This document shows, piece after piece, positions 17,189-25,729 of a stretch of DNA of 41,969 nt. The stretch is from the NCBI RefSeq assembly GCF_009910705.1, contig NZ_JAAAXJ010000023.1:1-41969 (forward strand). Direction: 5' to 3'. The translations under genes and the position numbers were made by a program. This DNA is from Microvirga arsenatis. Its GTDB lineage: Bacteria; Pseudomonadota; Alphaproteobacteria; Rhizobiales; Beijerinckiaceae. The number at the start of each line of letters is the position of its first letter. Position 1 is the stretch's first letter. The notes beneath the pieces were generated by a model. That model was given only the letters and a program-made list of their open reading frames with translations. It did no database searches and had not been told where the DNA came from.

Positions 17189-18089
17189 TTGGCACGGATT
17201 TTATTGCACTCCCCGTGCGCTTCCGCGGTGGTTCAGCTGTGGTCGAGAAACTGCAGGTGTGGCGAAACGGTAAACGCTGGTTCTTGCTTAGGAGCTTCGG
17301 CTCCACGGCCCATCAGAGCGCTTTTCACAGCCTCTACCAAGGACCCATCCTCGTGGTATGCGCGCACATACCTGATCCTGTCGGGTTACCGGGCGGCCGA
17401 CCAGCGGCGCAAGACGCGGACGGACCTCTACGTTGTCCTGGCCCTCCAGAGGGCGTTCGGCGTAGGGGCGGAGACCTTTATGAGTTTGCTGAGCGGCGAC
17501 TGGATCGTCACCACTCTGGAATGTCTCTCGTCAGCCGCGATGATGGGCGGCACCTGCTTGCGAAGCTTCGCCGCGCCCTGCCTGGCCACGGCCATGATCG
17601 CGCTGAGCTTCGGTCCAGCTTGGCTCGGGGCTGTGTGGTCGGGTGAGCCGATCATGTTGCGAACGGCGCTTCAGATCCCCTTTCTACCTCTACGCCATGG
17701 GCCAGGCCGTCTATCGCCTCAGCGTCATCTTGATTTCCACCATACAGGCCGAACGCGACTATGAGCACCGCGTCCGGCATGACGTGCTCACCGGATTGCC
17801 AAATCGTCGCTTTCTCATGGAGACGAGAGAAGCTTTAGCCCCGCATCCGGTGGTCCTTACCATCACCGACATCGATCATTTCAAGAGCATCAACGACACC
17901 TATAGGCTTCGGGCCGGTGACGCCGTTCTGCAGGGGGTGGGAGTCCTCATGACAACCCGCTTGTCCGCCTACGGCATGGCCGGCCAGCTTGGTGGAGAGG
18001 AGTTGGCACCCATCGCGCCTAGGGCTTATGAAGAGCGAGCGCGGACCGTCGACGCCATTTGCATGCGTGAACGGGCTCAACCGCGTTGA
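17189..18089 (+). pseudogene. Diguanylate cyclase (GGDEF) relic
   Basis: The 5' half encodes membrane-like segments (LFTASTKDPSSWYARTYLIL, SGYRAADQRRKTRTD, SAAMMGGTCLRSFAAPCLAT, AMIALSFGPAWLGAVW). Near 17686 the frame changes (LQIPF into YLYAMGQAVYRLSVILISTI). The GGDEF domain then begins HDVLTGLPNRRFLMETREAL, TDIDHFKSINDTYRLRAGDA, with the catalytic loop degenerate as LGGEELAPI (GGEEF in active enzymes). The domain ends early, at a TGA around 18089, after RAYEERARTVDAICM; the last ~50 residues are missing. Loss of the GG(D/E)EF aromatic position, the frameshift and the truncation make c-di-GMP synthesis unlikely. Confidence 0.7.
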
Positions 18090-18305
18090 CATGCCCGCCT
18101 TCGAGCTGAAAGGGCAAAGACTGAAGCTAAGTGTCGAGTTTGAAAAGCTCAGGTTGATGGGGCCGCTCCTCCTGCGATGAAGCTGCCCGAAGAAGAGGTC
18201 TTCGAGATTGATCGCTTCGAGCGGTCAGGACTGCTCGGTGGGGACCGGCTTTCGTTCCGCATCCAAAGAGGGGCATACCGCGCTCAGCCCCTGGCGCGTT
18301 TCCTA

Positions 18306-19664
18306 TCAATTTGCGTTCTTCGCCTTCATCTCGCTGCGGTAATAGCGACGCCAGCCTTCGCGCCGCCGCACGGCCATGGGTTCATCGTATTCGCTCGGCA
18401 ACACCACCGGCACAAACAGGCAGACGCTCTGAGTCGGCAGCACCTCGCGCCACTGAGACAAAAGCCTCTTGTAGGCTTCCCCAACGGGCCGGATGGTGCG
18501 GTCGAGGTCGTACAGCCCGCGCGGGTTCACCCGGCCCCGCTGCTCGCGAAGGGCAACGTCCCAGTCGATCTGGTCGGTGAGCGAGTACCAGGTGAAGCCG
18601 ACGATGGGCACGCGATTGTTGCGCACGCGCAGGACGTTGGCCCATTGCTTCCAAAGCCAGTCGACCGCCTCGTCACCCTCCGGGCCCTGGTCGAAGTTGG
18701 TCTCAGTATGCATCACCGGCAGGCCATAGCGGTCGTGGTACTGGCGCGTGATCTCGTCATAGCCGAACACCTCGCCGGCGGGCCGGATGTGCCCGCCGGG
18801 ATCCACCCGGTGCTCGTTGGTGTGATAGAAGTCGTTGCCCATGATGCAGTGGTGGCGCAGGTTGTTGTCGAGGAAGAAGTGGTACTCCTCCCGCGTCATG
18901 CCGTTGTCGAGCATGAACTCGTGCATCTCCGAGTCAACCGGGCGGCCGTAGTTCAGGTCGAGCGATAGGAACCGCCGGGCGTTCTGGATCTCCGCGGGCT
19001 TGATCGCCTGCGGGTGTTCGGCGTGGAAATACTCGGTCGATTCGCTCTGGATGAAGATCGCATCGGGCCGCTCCTCCAGAATGGCATGCATGGCCAGCAC
19101 GTTTGCCTTGACGAGGTGCTTGAGGGCGGTGACGAAACCCCGGTCGCTTTTCAGCTGCTCATTCCAGTACCCCGTGGCCGCAGAGAACGTGGCGCAGATG
19201 AACATTTCGTTGACGGGGGTGTAGAGCTGGACCCAAGGAAAGCGGCGCGCGAACGCGCCGGCGTATTCGGCAAACAGCGCCGGGAAGTCGGGGTTCTGGA
19301 AGTCTCCGATCCACTCCGGCACGCCGAAATGACACAGATCCGCGATGGGAACGATGTCGCGCTCCTTCAGCCGGGCGAACGTCAGGTCGGCGAACTCCCA
19401 ATCGTATCGGCCTTGGCCCATAAACGTCCGGTGGAGGGGCGGGCCATAGCGCAGGAAGCGGACGTCCAGTTCCTCAAGCAGATCGAAGTCCCGCTCCCAC
19501 AAGCGGTAGTGGCCGCACTCCTCCATCTGGTCCCGGCGCACCCGGCCGTTCTGGATGGTGGGATAGCTGTTCTCGATGCCGGTCGCAAACAGGAAAAGAG
19601 GGGTTCGGGTCGGCTGCCGATTGGCTCCCGCCTGACGCGAGGGGCTACGGGTGACATCCTGCAT
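18306..19664 (-). CDS. Glycoside hydrolase family 1-like protein
   Basis: 452 residues, (beta/alpha)8 barrel. The acid/base motif is LYTPVNEMFIC (Glu153) and the nucleophile lies in PVMHTETNFDQ (Glu321), the NE and TEN positions of GH1. The N-terminal segment (FLFATGIENSYPTIQ) and the first barrel parts (FLRYGPPLHRTFMGQGRYDW) differ clearly from classical beta-glucosidases. The usual substrate-site WxGS region near the end is replaced by GFTWYSLTDQIDWDVALREQ. It is therefore a divergent branch with unknown substrate. It is cytoplasmic, with no signal peptide. ATG at 19664 has AGGGGA upstream. It stands alone between a GGDEF relic and a broken universal stress gene. Together with glgX it may serve reserve- or osmolyte-sugar metabolism. 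Confidence 0.82.
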   Translation of the reverse strand: MQDVTRSPSRQAGANRQPTRTPLFLFATGIENSYPTIQNGRVRRDQMEECGHYRLWERDFDLLEELDVRFLRYGPPLHRTFMGQGRYDWEFADLTFARLKERDIVPIADLCHFGVPEWIGDFQNPDFPALFAEYAGAFARRFPWVQLYTPVNEMFICATFSAATGYWNEQLKSDRGFVTALKHLVKANVLAMHAILEERPDAIFIQSESTEYFHAEHPQAIKPAEIQNARRFLSLDLNYGRPVDSEMHEFMLDNGMTREEYHFFLDNNLRHHCIMGNDFYHTNEHRVDPGGHIRPAGEVFGYDEITRQYHDRYGLPVMHTETNFDQGPEGDEAVDWLWKQWANVLRVRNNRVPIVGFTWYSLTDQIDWDVALREQRGRVNPRGLYDLDRTIRPVGEAYKRLLSQWREVLPTQSVCLFVPVVLPSEYDEPMAVRRREGWRRYYRSEMKAKNAN

Positions 19665-19993
19665 GGGCTTCTTCCCCTGTGACAGGCCGGAAACGCTCCA
19701 CCTGTGCGATCGGCTCCACGCGAATGCTCAATCGACCTCGTTCATTCCGCCACGCACCGCGGTCCGCCGACCTCATTCCGGGCCAATGAGCAGCCAAGCT
19801 CAACGGTTTGGAATGATGGCGAGCTTAGGCCCTCAACCCTGGAACTGCCCTGAGAGTTCGGCGGCTCCTATCCGCCTGGACGTCGGAACGGTCTCTGAGC
19901 CATCCATGGTTGGCGCGGCAGCGTGCGCCGGATCCTCCTTGTGCCAAGTTCGGCCGGTTTTAGGGACGCGGCAGCGTGCTATTGGCGGCCGGA
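19665..19993. other. Intergenic stretch
   Basis: About 330 bases upstream of the GH1-like gene and downstream of the universal stress gene. No recognisable gene, hairpin or GGAAC-type promoter was found. Confidence 0.4.
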
Positions 19994-20812
19994 TCAGTGC
20001 GACATGAGCACCGGCAGGGTCATGGTTTCGAGGCTTCCACGCGTCGCCCCGCCCAAGATGAATTCGCGCACGCGGGAGTGGCCGTAGCCGCCCATCACCA
20101 TGAGGTCGGCTTGTACGTCAAAGGCGTGCGACAACAGGGTGCTTGCAACGTCCCCTGCGCTGGGAAGCCTGCGGAACTACGCATGGATGGCGTGGCGCTC
20201 CAGGTGGCGGACCATTCTCTCGCCGGAGGCTTCGGTCTCGCTCGGCTCATCGGCGACCGTGAGAATTTCGACCCACTTGGCTCGTTCCAGAAACGGCATC
20301 GCGTCACCGAACGCACGCGCCGCCGTGGCGCTGGCGTCCCAGGCAACCAGGATGGTCTCAAGCCGGAACGGTGTGATCGGCACGTCAGGGACGATCAGGG
20401 CAGGTCGGCCGGATTCGAACAGGACCGATTCCACCATCATCTCCCGGTCGCCCGGCGCGTCTGGGTTCGGCTGTTCGACCACCGCGAGATCGAAGTGCCG
20501 TGCTAGAGGGCCGAGCGCACGACCGGGCAAGCCAAGCGTGACCTCGACTGGCTCTGTTTCGACGGCAACGCCAAGGCCCTGGGCTGTCGTAGCAAACCCC
20601 TCAAGGGTGCGACGCGCCTCCTCCCGCGAGGCCTCAAGAACCGAGGTCAGGACGGGGACGGATGCTTCAGGCCATGCGACGCTCGTGGTCGGGTCGTGCA
20701 CGAGCATCGTCGCCGTGAGGTGCGCTCCAAACAGGGCGGCCAATGAAGCCGCGTACGGTCCAACCGTTCTAGAACTCGGATCAAGCACAACAACGACGTC
20801 TTTGATAGCCAT
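19994..20812 (-). pseudogene. Tandem universal stress protein (UspA family) split by an in-frame amber codon
   Basis: From the ATG at 20812 (AIKDVVVVLDPSSRTVGPYA) the first Usp domain and most of the second (LETILVAWDASATAARAFGD) are intact. Codon 212 is TAG (20179-20177). The same frame then continues FRRLPSAGDVASTLLSHAFD, DLMVMGGYGHSRVREFILGG, ATRGSLETMTLPVLMSH and stops at 19996-19994. The post-stop part contains the G-x-x-G-HSR nucleotide-binding motif of the second domain and is fully preserved. The lesion is therefore one base in an otherwise complete 272-residue gene. Without suppression a 211-residue protein lacking the ATP loop would be made. It could be a recent null allele, read-through or a sequence error. 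Confidence 0.82.
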
Positions 20813-20993
20813 GGGAACGTCCCCTCCCGCTACGACAAGGTCTAACGACGACTGTATGATGTATTGGGCTTCCATCGACACAGCCACTCGGGGATGCCGA
20901 AATCGGACTCACCAGCGTTAGTTGTGCGTCAGCAATCTTTCACCGTTCGGTTGTTGCGGGTTTGATGTGCCTCGCACGGCACTCTGCCTTTGC

Positions 20994-21206
20994 TCAGGAC
21001 CAGCGGTTAATCACCCACAGGACCAAGCTGAGGATCAGGCTCACAAGGATGCTGGTTGCCAACGGCACATACAATGAAAAGCCATCCCGCTGGATCAAAA
21101 CGTCACCCGGAAGGCGACCGAACCCCAGCTTCTCCAATACCGGCCAAAGCAGGCCCACGAGCACGAGCAGGAGCCCCAGCCCAATCAGTATGCGCGAGAT
21201 CTCCAT
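20994..21206 (-). CDS. DUF2905 small membrane protein
   Basis: 70 residues from the ATG at 21206, with GGAGG five bases upstream; a longer frame to 21233 has no such site. Two membrane helices (RILIGLGLLLVLVGLLWPVL and VPLATSILVSLILSLVLWVI) flank a conserved loop, GFGRLPGDVLIQRDGFSLYV, which is the DUF2905 signature (LPGDixixrdnfsfyfPl). The function is unknown. It is divergent from the HtpX-type protease. Confidence 0.9.
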   Translation of the reverse strand: MEISRILIGLGLLLVLVGLLWPVLEKLGFGRLPGDVLIQRDGFSLYVPLATSILVSLILSLVLWVINRWS

Positions 21207-21538
21207 GCGCACCTCCGATGCGAGAATCCACACCTGTCGACGTGGTGGTGCGGATGTCCGAGGTCAAGCATCGCGCCCCGCTCATGCCAACGGCCTAACT
21301 GCGCCGGATCGGGTGAGGGCAGGCGAATGTGAAGGTTTCCAACTTCACCGCAGCATCCGCCGCGGCAGCGACTTGCCGCTCGTCCGGTGAGATCCCACCG
21401 GCTGGAAGGGGGAAGCAGCGAGTGCTCTCCGCCACGCGGTCCGTGACACTTTTTCATGCGGCCCGGGTTACCGTCACGAGATCGTCCTGCCCCTGGATTC
21501 AAGAGAGCGAAGCCCTGCCGAACTCACCAGAGCCTGTC
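21207..21538. other. Divergent intergenic region, DUF2905 / htpX
   Basis: About 330 bases between divergent starts. The promoters of both genes should be here. No GGAAC-N17-GTT or CTTG-type heat-shock element was found by eye. The plus-strand frame stays open from 21329, but without a ribosome site or recognisable protein before the ATG at 21539. Confidence 0.4.
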
Positions 21539-22501
21539 ATGATCAGCCCTTTGAACGAGCGAGAGCGCCTTCGCCACAAGCGACGCAACCGCATCCAGTC
21601 ATTGCTCCTGATCGGTGGCATGGGGGCACTGCTAGCGGCCTGCGGCTGGATCGTCGCGGGCGGGGAGGCGGTTGCGTGGGCGCTCTTCGCCGGCGGCATC
21701 AGTCTTCTGTTCACCCCCTACGTCTCACCCTGGCTCACCCTGCGCATGTACGGGGCCCTGCCGATCCGACCCCACGAGATGCCAACACTCTTCCAAGCTC
21801 TCGCGCTGATCTCGGACCGTGCCGGCCTCTCGCAGCCGCCCGCGCTCTTCTACGTCCCGAGCCGGATGATGACTGCCTTCGCGACGGGCACACAGAGCGA
21901 GGCGGCGATCGCAGTCACGGACGGGCTCCTGAGGCACCTCACCTTGCGCGAACTGGCCGGTGTCCTGGCCCACGAGGTCAGCCACATCCGCAACAACGAC
22001 CTCTGGATCATGACCCTCGCCGACGTCATTAACCGGGTGACTGCCGCGATGTCCCTTGCCGGAGTGATCCTTCTTCTGGCGAGCCTGCCGGTCCTGCTGG
22101 TCGAAGGGAACGCCGTGCTCTGGCTCTTGGTGATCCTTCTCGTGTTCGCGCCGACGCTCGCCAGCCTGCTCCAGCTCGCCCTCTCGCGGACGCGGGAATA
22201 CGATGCCGATCTCGACGCGGCGGGGCTTACGGGCGACCCGCTCGGCCTTGCGTCGGCCCTGGCAAAGCTGGAACGCTACGAGGGCGGCCTGCTGGAGACC
22301 CTGTTCCTTCCGGGCCGGCGCATTCCCCACCCCTCGCTGCTGCGAACGCATCCGGATACACGCAAGCGCATCGAGCGATTGTTGGCTCTGAGAGTAGGGC
22401 CTACCGAGCAGGAATTTGACCCGAGCCCCGTTATCCTGCCTTCCCGCTTAGATCCTCCGCACCGGAGGCCTCATTGGCACCCAACAGGCCTCTGGTATTA
22501 G
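21539..22501 (+). CDS. htpX: HtpX-type M48 membrane zinc metalloprotease
   Basis: 320 residues from the ATG at 21539, where homology begins; the ribosome site is weak (AGAG). Two N-terminal membrane helices (residues ~20-40 and 43-63), the zinc site LAHEVSHIRNND (His145, Glu146, His149), two further helices (~165-215) and the third ligand in the SRTREYDADLDAAG motif give the standard HtpX layout. HtpX cleaves misfolded inner-membrane proteins together with FtsH. An M48 family protease also occurs in some stress-tolerance islands. The C-terminus (residues ~290-320) is Pro/Arg-rich and not conserved. It is convergent with terC. Confidence 0.9.
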   Translation: MISPLNERERLRHKRRNRIQSLLLIGGMGALLAACGWIVAGGEAVAWALFAGGISLLFTPYVSPWLTLRMYGALPIRPHEMPTLFQALALISDRAGLSQPPALFYVPSRMMTAFATGTQSEAAIAVTDGLLRHLTLRELAGVLAHEVSHIRNNDLWIMTLADVINRVTAAMSLAGVILLLASLPVLLVEGNAVLWLLVILLVFAPTLASLLQLALSRTREYDADLDAAGLTGDPLGLASALAKLERYEGGLLETLFLPGRRIPHPSLLRTHPDTRKRIERLLALRVGPTEQEFDPSPVILPSRLDPPHRRPHWHPTGLWY

Positions 22502-22828
22502 GCGGGTCTCCAATGCGGTTCCGCCGGCTCGCCCGATGGATTTGACTGCCCGGCCGTTCTCCTGCAAATTCGGGGTTCAGCGGCGGAGCGCGCCGAGCAG
22601 GGGCACGTCCCAGGTCAATCTTCGCTCATTGCGCTTTCCCGTCGCCAACCGAACCGGCAGCTTCCTGCTCCCGGGCGCGGTTCCGGCCGATGGATCGCAT
22701 GGCCGGCCAAGTTCTTGAACGTTCCGGTGGCGCCTCTGCCGCCTGCGCGGCGGATGGAGACCCGGCTCGTTCATGACCGATAGAACGATGTGCTCCGGCC
22801 GGTCTGACGAACCGATATGGAGCACCGC
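22502..22828. other. Intergenic stretch between convergent htpX and terC
   Basis: About 330 bases between two convergent genes. No clear terminator hairpin with T run and no recognisable gene was seen. Confidence 0.4.
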
Positions 22829-23863
22829 CTAGGATGACTGGGGGGCGCGCTCCGGCATCTGGCGCGCCCGCCGCTTCCCGTCTGGGTGCGACCGACTGCC
22901 CGGCACCCAACCGGTGGGCATCCTGACCTCATCCGCCAGCTCGCGACCGCGGGTCCGCAGCAGGGACAGCCCGATCGCTCCAACGATCAGGACGGCGGTG
23001 GCAAGCAAGGCAGCCTCGGTGGGGATGACCTTGCCGCCGTAGAGATGGTTCACCGTCATCTTGATGCCCACCAGCACGAGGATCAGCGACAACGCATACT
23101 TGAGGTAGACGAACCGCTTCACGATCCCGGCGAGCGCGAAATAGAGCGCCCGCAGCCCGAGAATCGCCATCACGTTGGACGTGTAGACGATGAACGGGTC
23201 CTGCGTGATCGCCAGGATCGCCGGTATGGAGTCGACGGCGAACACCAGGTCGGTGAACTCGACCATCACCAGCACGAGGAACAACGGCGTCACGTACAGC
23301 GCGCCGTTCCGCCGGACCAGAAAGTGCGTCCCTTCGTAGTCCTCCGTGACCGGCAGCCGGCGGCGGAGAAGCTTCAGCACCGTGTTGTTCTGGAGATCGG
23401 GCGTCCCCTCGGCCGCGAACAGCATTCGGATCCCGGTGAAGATCAGGAACGCGCCGAAGACCAGCGTCATCCAGGCGAACGCATCTAGGAGCTGGACGCC
23501 GGCGAAGACCAGCACGGCCCGCAGCGCCAGGGCGCCGAGCACGCCCCAGAACAGGACCCGGTGCTGGTAGGCGGCGGGCACTCCGAAGTTGGAGAAGATC
23601 AGGACGAAGACGAAGATGTTGTCGATGGAGAGCGACTTTTCGATGAAGTAGCCCGTAAGGAACTCGACGCCTGCCTGCCGGCCGAGGAACCAGTACACCC
23701 CGGCGCCAAACAGGAGGGCGAGGAGAATATAGCCCAGACTCAACCACAGGGCCTCCGCGACACCGATGGCGCGCGCCTCCCGGTGCAGGACGCCGAGGTC
23801 GAGCACGAGGAGCCCCGCCACGAGGACTGCAAACGCCACCCACAGCCAGATGTCACCTCCCAT
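22829..23863 (-). CDS. terC: TerC-family membrane protein
   Basis: 344 residues, ATG at 23863 with AAGGA nine bases upstream. About eight membrane segments carry the TerC hallmarks: FIEKSLSIDNIFVFVLIFSN, RVLFWGVLGALALRAVLVFA, LVMVEFTDLVFAVDSIPAIL, with acidic residues inside membrane helices (SxDN and EFTD...VDS). TerC proteins load or export Mn2+ and other metals for secreted enzymes and confer tellurite resistance in some plasmids. The C-terminal ~35 residues are basic and variable. It is divergent from the hemerythrin gene. Confidence 0.93.
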   Translation of the reverse strand: MGGDIWLWVAFAVLVAGLLVLDLGVLHREARAIGVAEALWLSLGYILLALLFGAGVYWFLGRQAGVEFLTGYFIEKSLSIDNIFVFVLIFSNFGVPAAYQHRVLFWGVLGALALRAVLVFAGVQLLDAFAWMTLVFGAFLIFTGIRMLFAAEGTPDLQNNTVLKLLRRRLPVTEDYEGTHFLVRRNGALYVTPLFLVLVMVEFTDLVFAVDSIPAILAITQDPFIVYTSNVMAILGLRALYFALAGIVKRFVYLKYALSLILVLVGIKMTVNHLYGGKVIPTEAALLATAVLIVGAIGLSLLRTRGRELADEVRMPTGWVPGSRSHPDGKRRARQMPERAPQSS

Positions 23864-24063
23864 CTTCGGTCATCCTTCAGCCATGAAGAACGTAACGATC
23901 GACCGACCCATAAACTTCCCAGACCCTTCCCGGTTCATCGATGGAAGAGGGTGCAGCCCGCCGTGTCAAAGCTCTCGCGAAGGAGGGTGAAGAGAGGGCC
24001 GTCTCGGGGTCACGGGACGTGCAAAACAGCTCCGAGGCGGGCCCTTGGGCGTGGCGACCGACC

Positions 24064-24089
24064 GGAACTGCCCCTGTTTCGCTCCCGTT
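24064..24089 (+). promoter_or_regulatory. EcfG promoter of the hemerythrin-wHTH gene
   Basis: GGAAC at 24064-24068, exactly 17 bases, then CGTT at 24086-24089. This is a full match to the GGAAC-N16/17-CGTT consensus of EcfG sigma factors, 31 bases before the start codon. It is the best such site in the window. Confidence 0.72.
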
Positions 24090-24120
24090 AGTACGTGCTT
24101 TCGCTCAAAGGAGTGACGCT

Positions 24121-24981
24121 ATGGACCTTTGGCAGCTGATTGCGAACGATCACGCCAACATCGCGGACCTCTGCGGAGAGATTCCCCGGGCCTTCCCCGA
24201 TGGCGGCGTCCGGAGCCGGGAGCGCCTGTTCAGCGAACTCGAGACCGAACTCCGTCGGCATCTGGAGGCGGAGGAGGAAAGCCTCTACGACACGCTTGAG
24301 GACCACGATCGCGCCGAACACCTCGCCGCCGAACTGGAACACGAGCATGAGGAGATCAAGCGCCGGCTCGCCGAGCTTGCCCGCATGCGGGACAAGGGGA
24401 GCCAGGACTGGACCCAAAGGTTCCGTGATCTGGCAGCCCTGATCGAGGGGCATTTCCATCGCGAGGAGCACGAGCTCCTGCCGCTGGCGCGCGAGATCCT
24501 GGACGAGGAGGAGGTTCGCGAACTCCGCCAAGAGTATGTGGAGGAGAACATCGAGGCGCTGCGGGCGCGGCATCGCGGCTGGGACCTGCCCTCGTCCGGC
24601 CTGCTGCTTGGAGCTTTGGTCGGCGCGGCAGCGGGGGCTCTTGCCTTTGCGGCTTGGCGCACCGGCGCTCTACGAGGTCTGACGGCGCAGACGCCGATGC
24701 AGCTTCTCCTGTCGCGGTCCCCAGTGCTCAATCGGCTTACCGGCCGCGGCATGCGAACCATGAGCCAATACGGGGCCGAGGTGTTGAAGGACGTCGCACA
24801 ACGCACGCGCACGTCGGTCCAGGATGTCTCTGCGCGCCTGCGCCTGCCGCTTGGGACGACCTATTCGATCATGGCGAATCTTGAGCGGCAGGGGCTCGTG
24901 CGCTCCGCCAGACGCCAAGGGCCGGTCCGCGAACGCGTGGTGGCGATCACGACAAGGGGCCGCGAGGAGGCGCGACGCTGA
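24121..24981 (+). CDS. Hemerythrin HHE domain fused to a winged-helix domain, with one membrane segment
   Basis: 286 residues from the ATG at 24121 (AAAGGAG ribosome site). Residues ~1-125 form a four-helix HHE hemerythrin-like domain with the expected metal ligands: His11 (IANDHANI), His47 and Glu51 (RRHLEAEEE), His74/76 (LEHEHEE), His111/113 and Glu116 (GHFHREEHELLP). A single hydrophobic segment (residues ~158-180, SGLLLGALVGAAAGALAFAA) follows. The last ~70 residues (EVLKDVAQRTRTSVQDVSAR, TTYSIMANLERQGLVRSARR) look like a MarR/IclR-type winged helix. This suggests a di-iron sensor of oxygen or NO joined to a DNA-binding domain, tethered to the membrane. The combination is unusual; the DNA-binding role is inferred. 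Confidence 0.82.
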   Translation: MDLWQLIANDHANIADLCGEIPRAFPDGGVRSRERLFSELETELRRHLEAEEESLYDTLEDHDRAEHLAAELEHEHEEIKRRLAELARMRDKGSQDWTQRFRDLAALIEGHFHREEHELLPLAREILDEEEVRELRQEYVEENIEALRARHRGWDLPSSGLLLGALVGAAAGALAFAAWRTGALRGLTAQTPMQLLLSRSPVLNRLTGRGMRTMSQYGAEVLKDVAQRTRTSVQDVSARLRLPLGTTYSIMANLERQGLVRSARRQGPVRERVVAITTRGREEARR

Positions 24982-25129
24982 TCTCGTGGCTCCGTCCCCG
25001 GTGGGCCGATGGCCGGAGGATCACGGCCAGGCTCCTGGCGCCATGGCAGCGGTCGGGTCGCCGCCGGTGCCGGGAACTGCCTCATTGGTTGTCTCGGGCG
25101 CGGTGCTGGTGCGGCCGGGCATCGACCCG

Positions 25130-25642
25130 TTGGAACCTGACAGTGCCGCCTTGAGGCCGAGCCTCCTGCTCGGGCGAGAGGGACGAGCGAGCGCAGGACA
25201 CGTGCGCGGAAACACTTCAGCTCCTCCAGCACCCCGTCCGGCTACACCTGGCGGACAAGGACAAACAGCGCCGAGATGTTGGGCTGCCCGGCCTCACCGG
25301 TGGAGCGGATGAACTCATCGCTGATCCTGTAATCGGCCCAGCTCCCGGACAGCGCTCCCGCCCGGGCGCCGAGCGCCGCGCCGGTGGCCAGGCTGATCAG
25401 CGGGTTCATGAAGATGATGCCGACGAGCGAGCCCCACATGGCGCCCCAAAGGCTGCCGGAGGCCGCGCCGGCGCCCACCACGTCGACGCTCTTCTTCAGG
25501 CGCAGCTTGCCGTCCGAGCCGCGGATCGCCACCACCGCGTCCTCCAGGGCGATGAGATACTCCTTCTGCAGGCGCACCAGCTCGGTTACGGCCCGATCCG
25601 CCTCGTACGGATCCCAGAAGCCTACTACAACAATTCTGCCAT
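25130..25642 (-). pseudogene. DUF1269 membrane stress protein, broken at both ends
   Basis: A perfect ribosome site (GGAGG, six bases) precedes an ATG at 25642 that opens MAEL, the family start, but the frame stops after five codons. A one-base change restores VVVGFWDPYEADRAVTELVR, the expected continuation. The body is intact: ALEDAVVAIRGSDGKLRLKK, a Gly-rich membrane hairpin (GAGAASGSLWGAMWGSLVGI, SLATGAALGARAGALSG) and QPNISALFVLVRQV. A TAG at 25244-25242 then interrupts PDGVLEELK, and the remaining family C-terminus (SSLSPEQEAR, LKAALSGSN) is out of frame. DUF1269 proteins are small membrane proteins, often stress-induced. It is the next gene after clpK on the same strand. The left boundary is approximate. 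Confidence 0.75.
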
Positions 25643-25729
25643 CCGTTTCCTCCGTGTCGCTCCTGAGACGGCTGGTCCGTCCTGCCCGATGGTGCCTCCT
25701 GCCCATGCGGGCACATCTGCAGCCACGGG

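Noticed and set aside
18177..18968. 263-codon plus-strand frame
   Set aside because: Mostly antisense to the GH1-like gene; its Val/Ala/His composition is typical of shadow frames.
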